This document shows positions 41,816 to 41,855 of a stretch of 41,855 bases of DNA, in pieces; within the stretch, counting starts at the first letter, position 1, and every line of letters begins with the position of its first letter. The position numbers and the translations under genes are program-made. The notes beneath the pieces were generated by a model, which was not told where the DNA came from, made no database searches, and saw only the letters and a list, made by a program, of their open reading frames with translations. This DNA comes from an uncultured Saprospiraceae bacterium (GTDB taxonomy: Bacteria; Bacteroidota; Bacteroidia; Chitinophagales; Saprospiraceae). Location: NCBI GenBank assembly GCA_905480605.1, contig CAJQRD010000074.1, positions 1 to 41,855 on the forward strand, written 5' to 3'.

Positions 41816-41855
<40 letters not shown>

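Overview
The window looks like chromosomal DNA of a member of the Bacteroidota, possibly a saprospiria-like lineage (the phylum is well supported, the class is a guess). The DNA is AT-rich. Recognisable promoters have the phylum's -33 TTG / -7 TAnnTTTG form, Shine-Dalgarno sequences are largely absent, and exported proteins often end their signal peptides in a SAQ/MAQ-like site. Typical gene content includes TonB plug proteins, DUF4920, rpsF-rpsR-rplI, panC next to a YbhN-type membrane protein, and crtI-crtB. The last 40 bases are the start of a 16S rRNA gene behind a strong rRNA promoter.

Layout. 0-6.5 kb: a cut-off N-terminus that may be an IS630-type transposase, htpG behind a candidate sigma-54 promoter, a group II PLP decarboxylase, a CDP-alcohol phosphatidyltransferase, two small proteins and a secreted PLAT-like protein. 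6.6-12.9 kb, minus strand: an apparent operon of enolase-superfamily enzyme, periplasmic cupredoxin, outer-membrane barrel, TPR histidine kinase and NarL-type regulator. Near-identical 7-2-7 inverted repeats (the geometry NarL-type regulators bind) lie upstream of this operon and of the PLAT-like gene, suggesting an undescribed envelope redox or copper sensing circuit. 13.1-14.3 kb: a GNAT-like protein and, on the minus strand, a 147-nt tRNA-like RNA. The RNA has acceptor, D, anticodon (GUC) and T arms, G73-CCA, a 74-nt variable region, its own promoter and a terminator. 14.3-17.4 kb: GH113-like hydrolase, panC, a decayed panD remnant and a YbhN-like protein.

17.7-25.7 kb: two sugar isomerase-type TIM barrels around a TonB receptor and a TPR-fused esterase, then a large MG2/plug protein. 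26.4-32.9 kb: a solitary DnaE2-like polymerase with different base composition, alanine dehydrogenase, a P-loop/DRTGG protein and a DUF4920 lipoprotein. 33.2-39.1 kb: rpsF-rpsR-rplI, fadD and rpsA. Both S6 and S1 carry the same C-terminal helix-hairpin-helix-type domain. 39.3-41.6 kb: crtI-crtB, then the rRNA operon.

Links between genes. The panD remnant has lost the Gly-Ser processing site. The PLP decarboxylase at 2.3-3.7 kb belongs to a family that includes aspartate decarboxylases, so it could supply beta-alanine for PanC. The kinase/regulator pair, the cupredoxin and the two operator-like sites form the most coherent candidate new system. The tRNA-like RNA is the most unusual single element.
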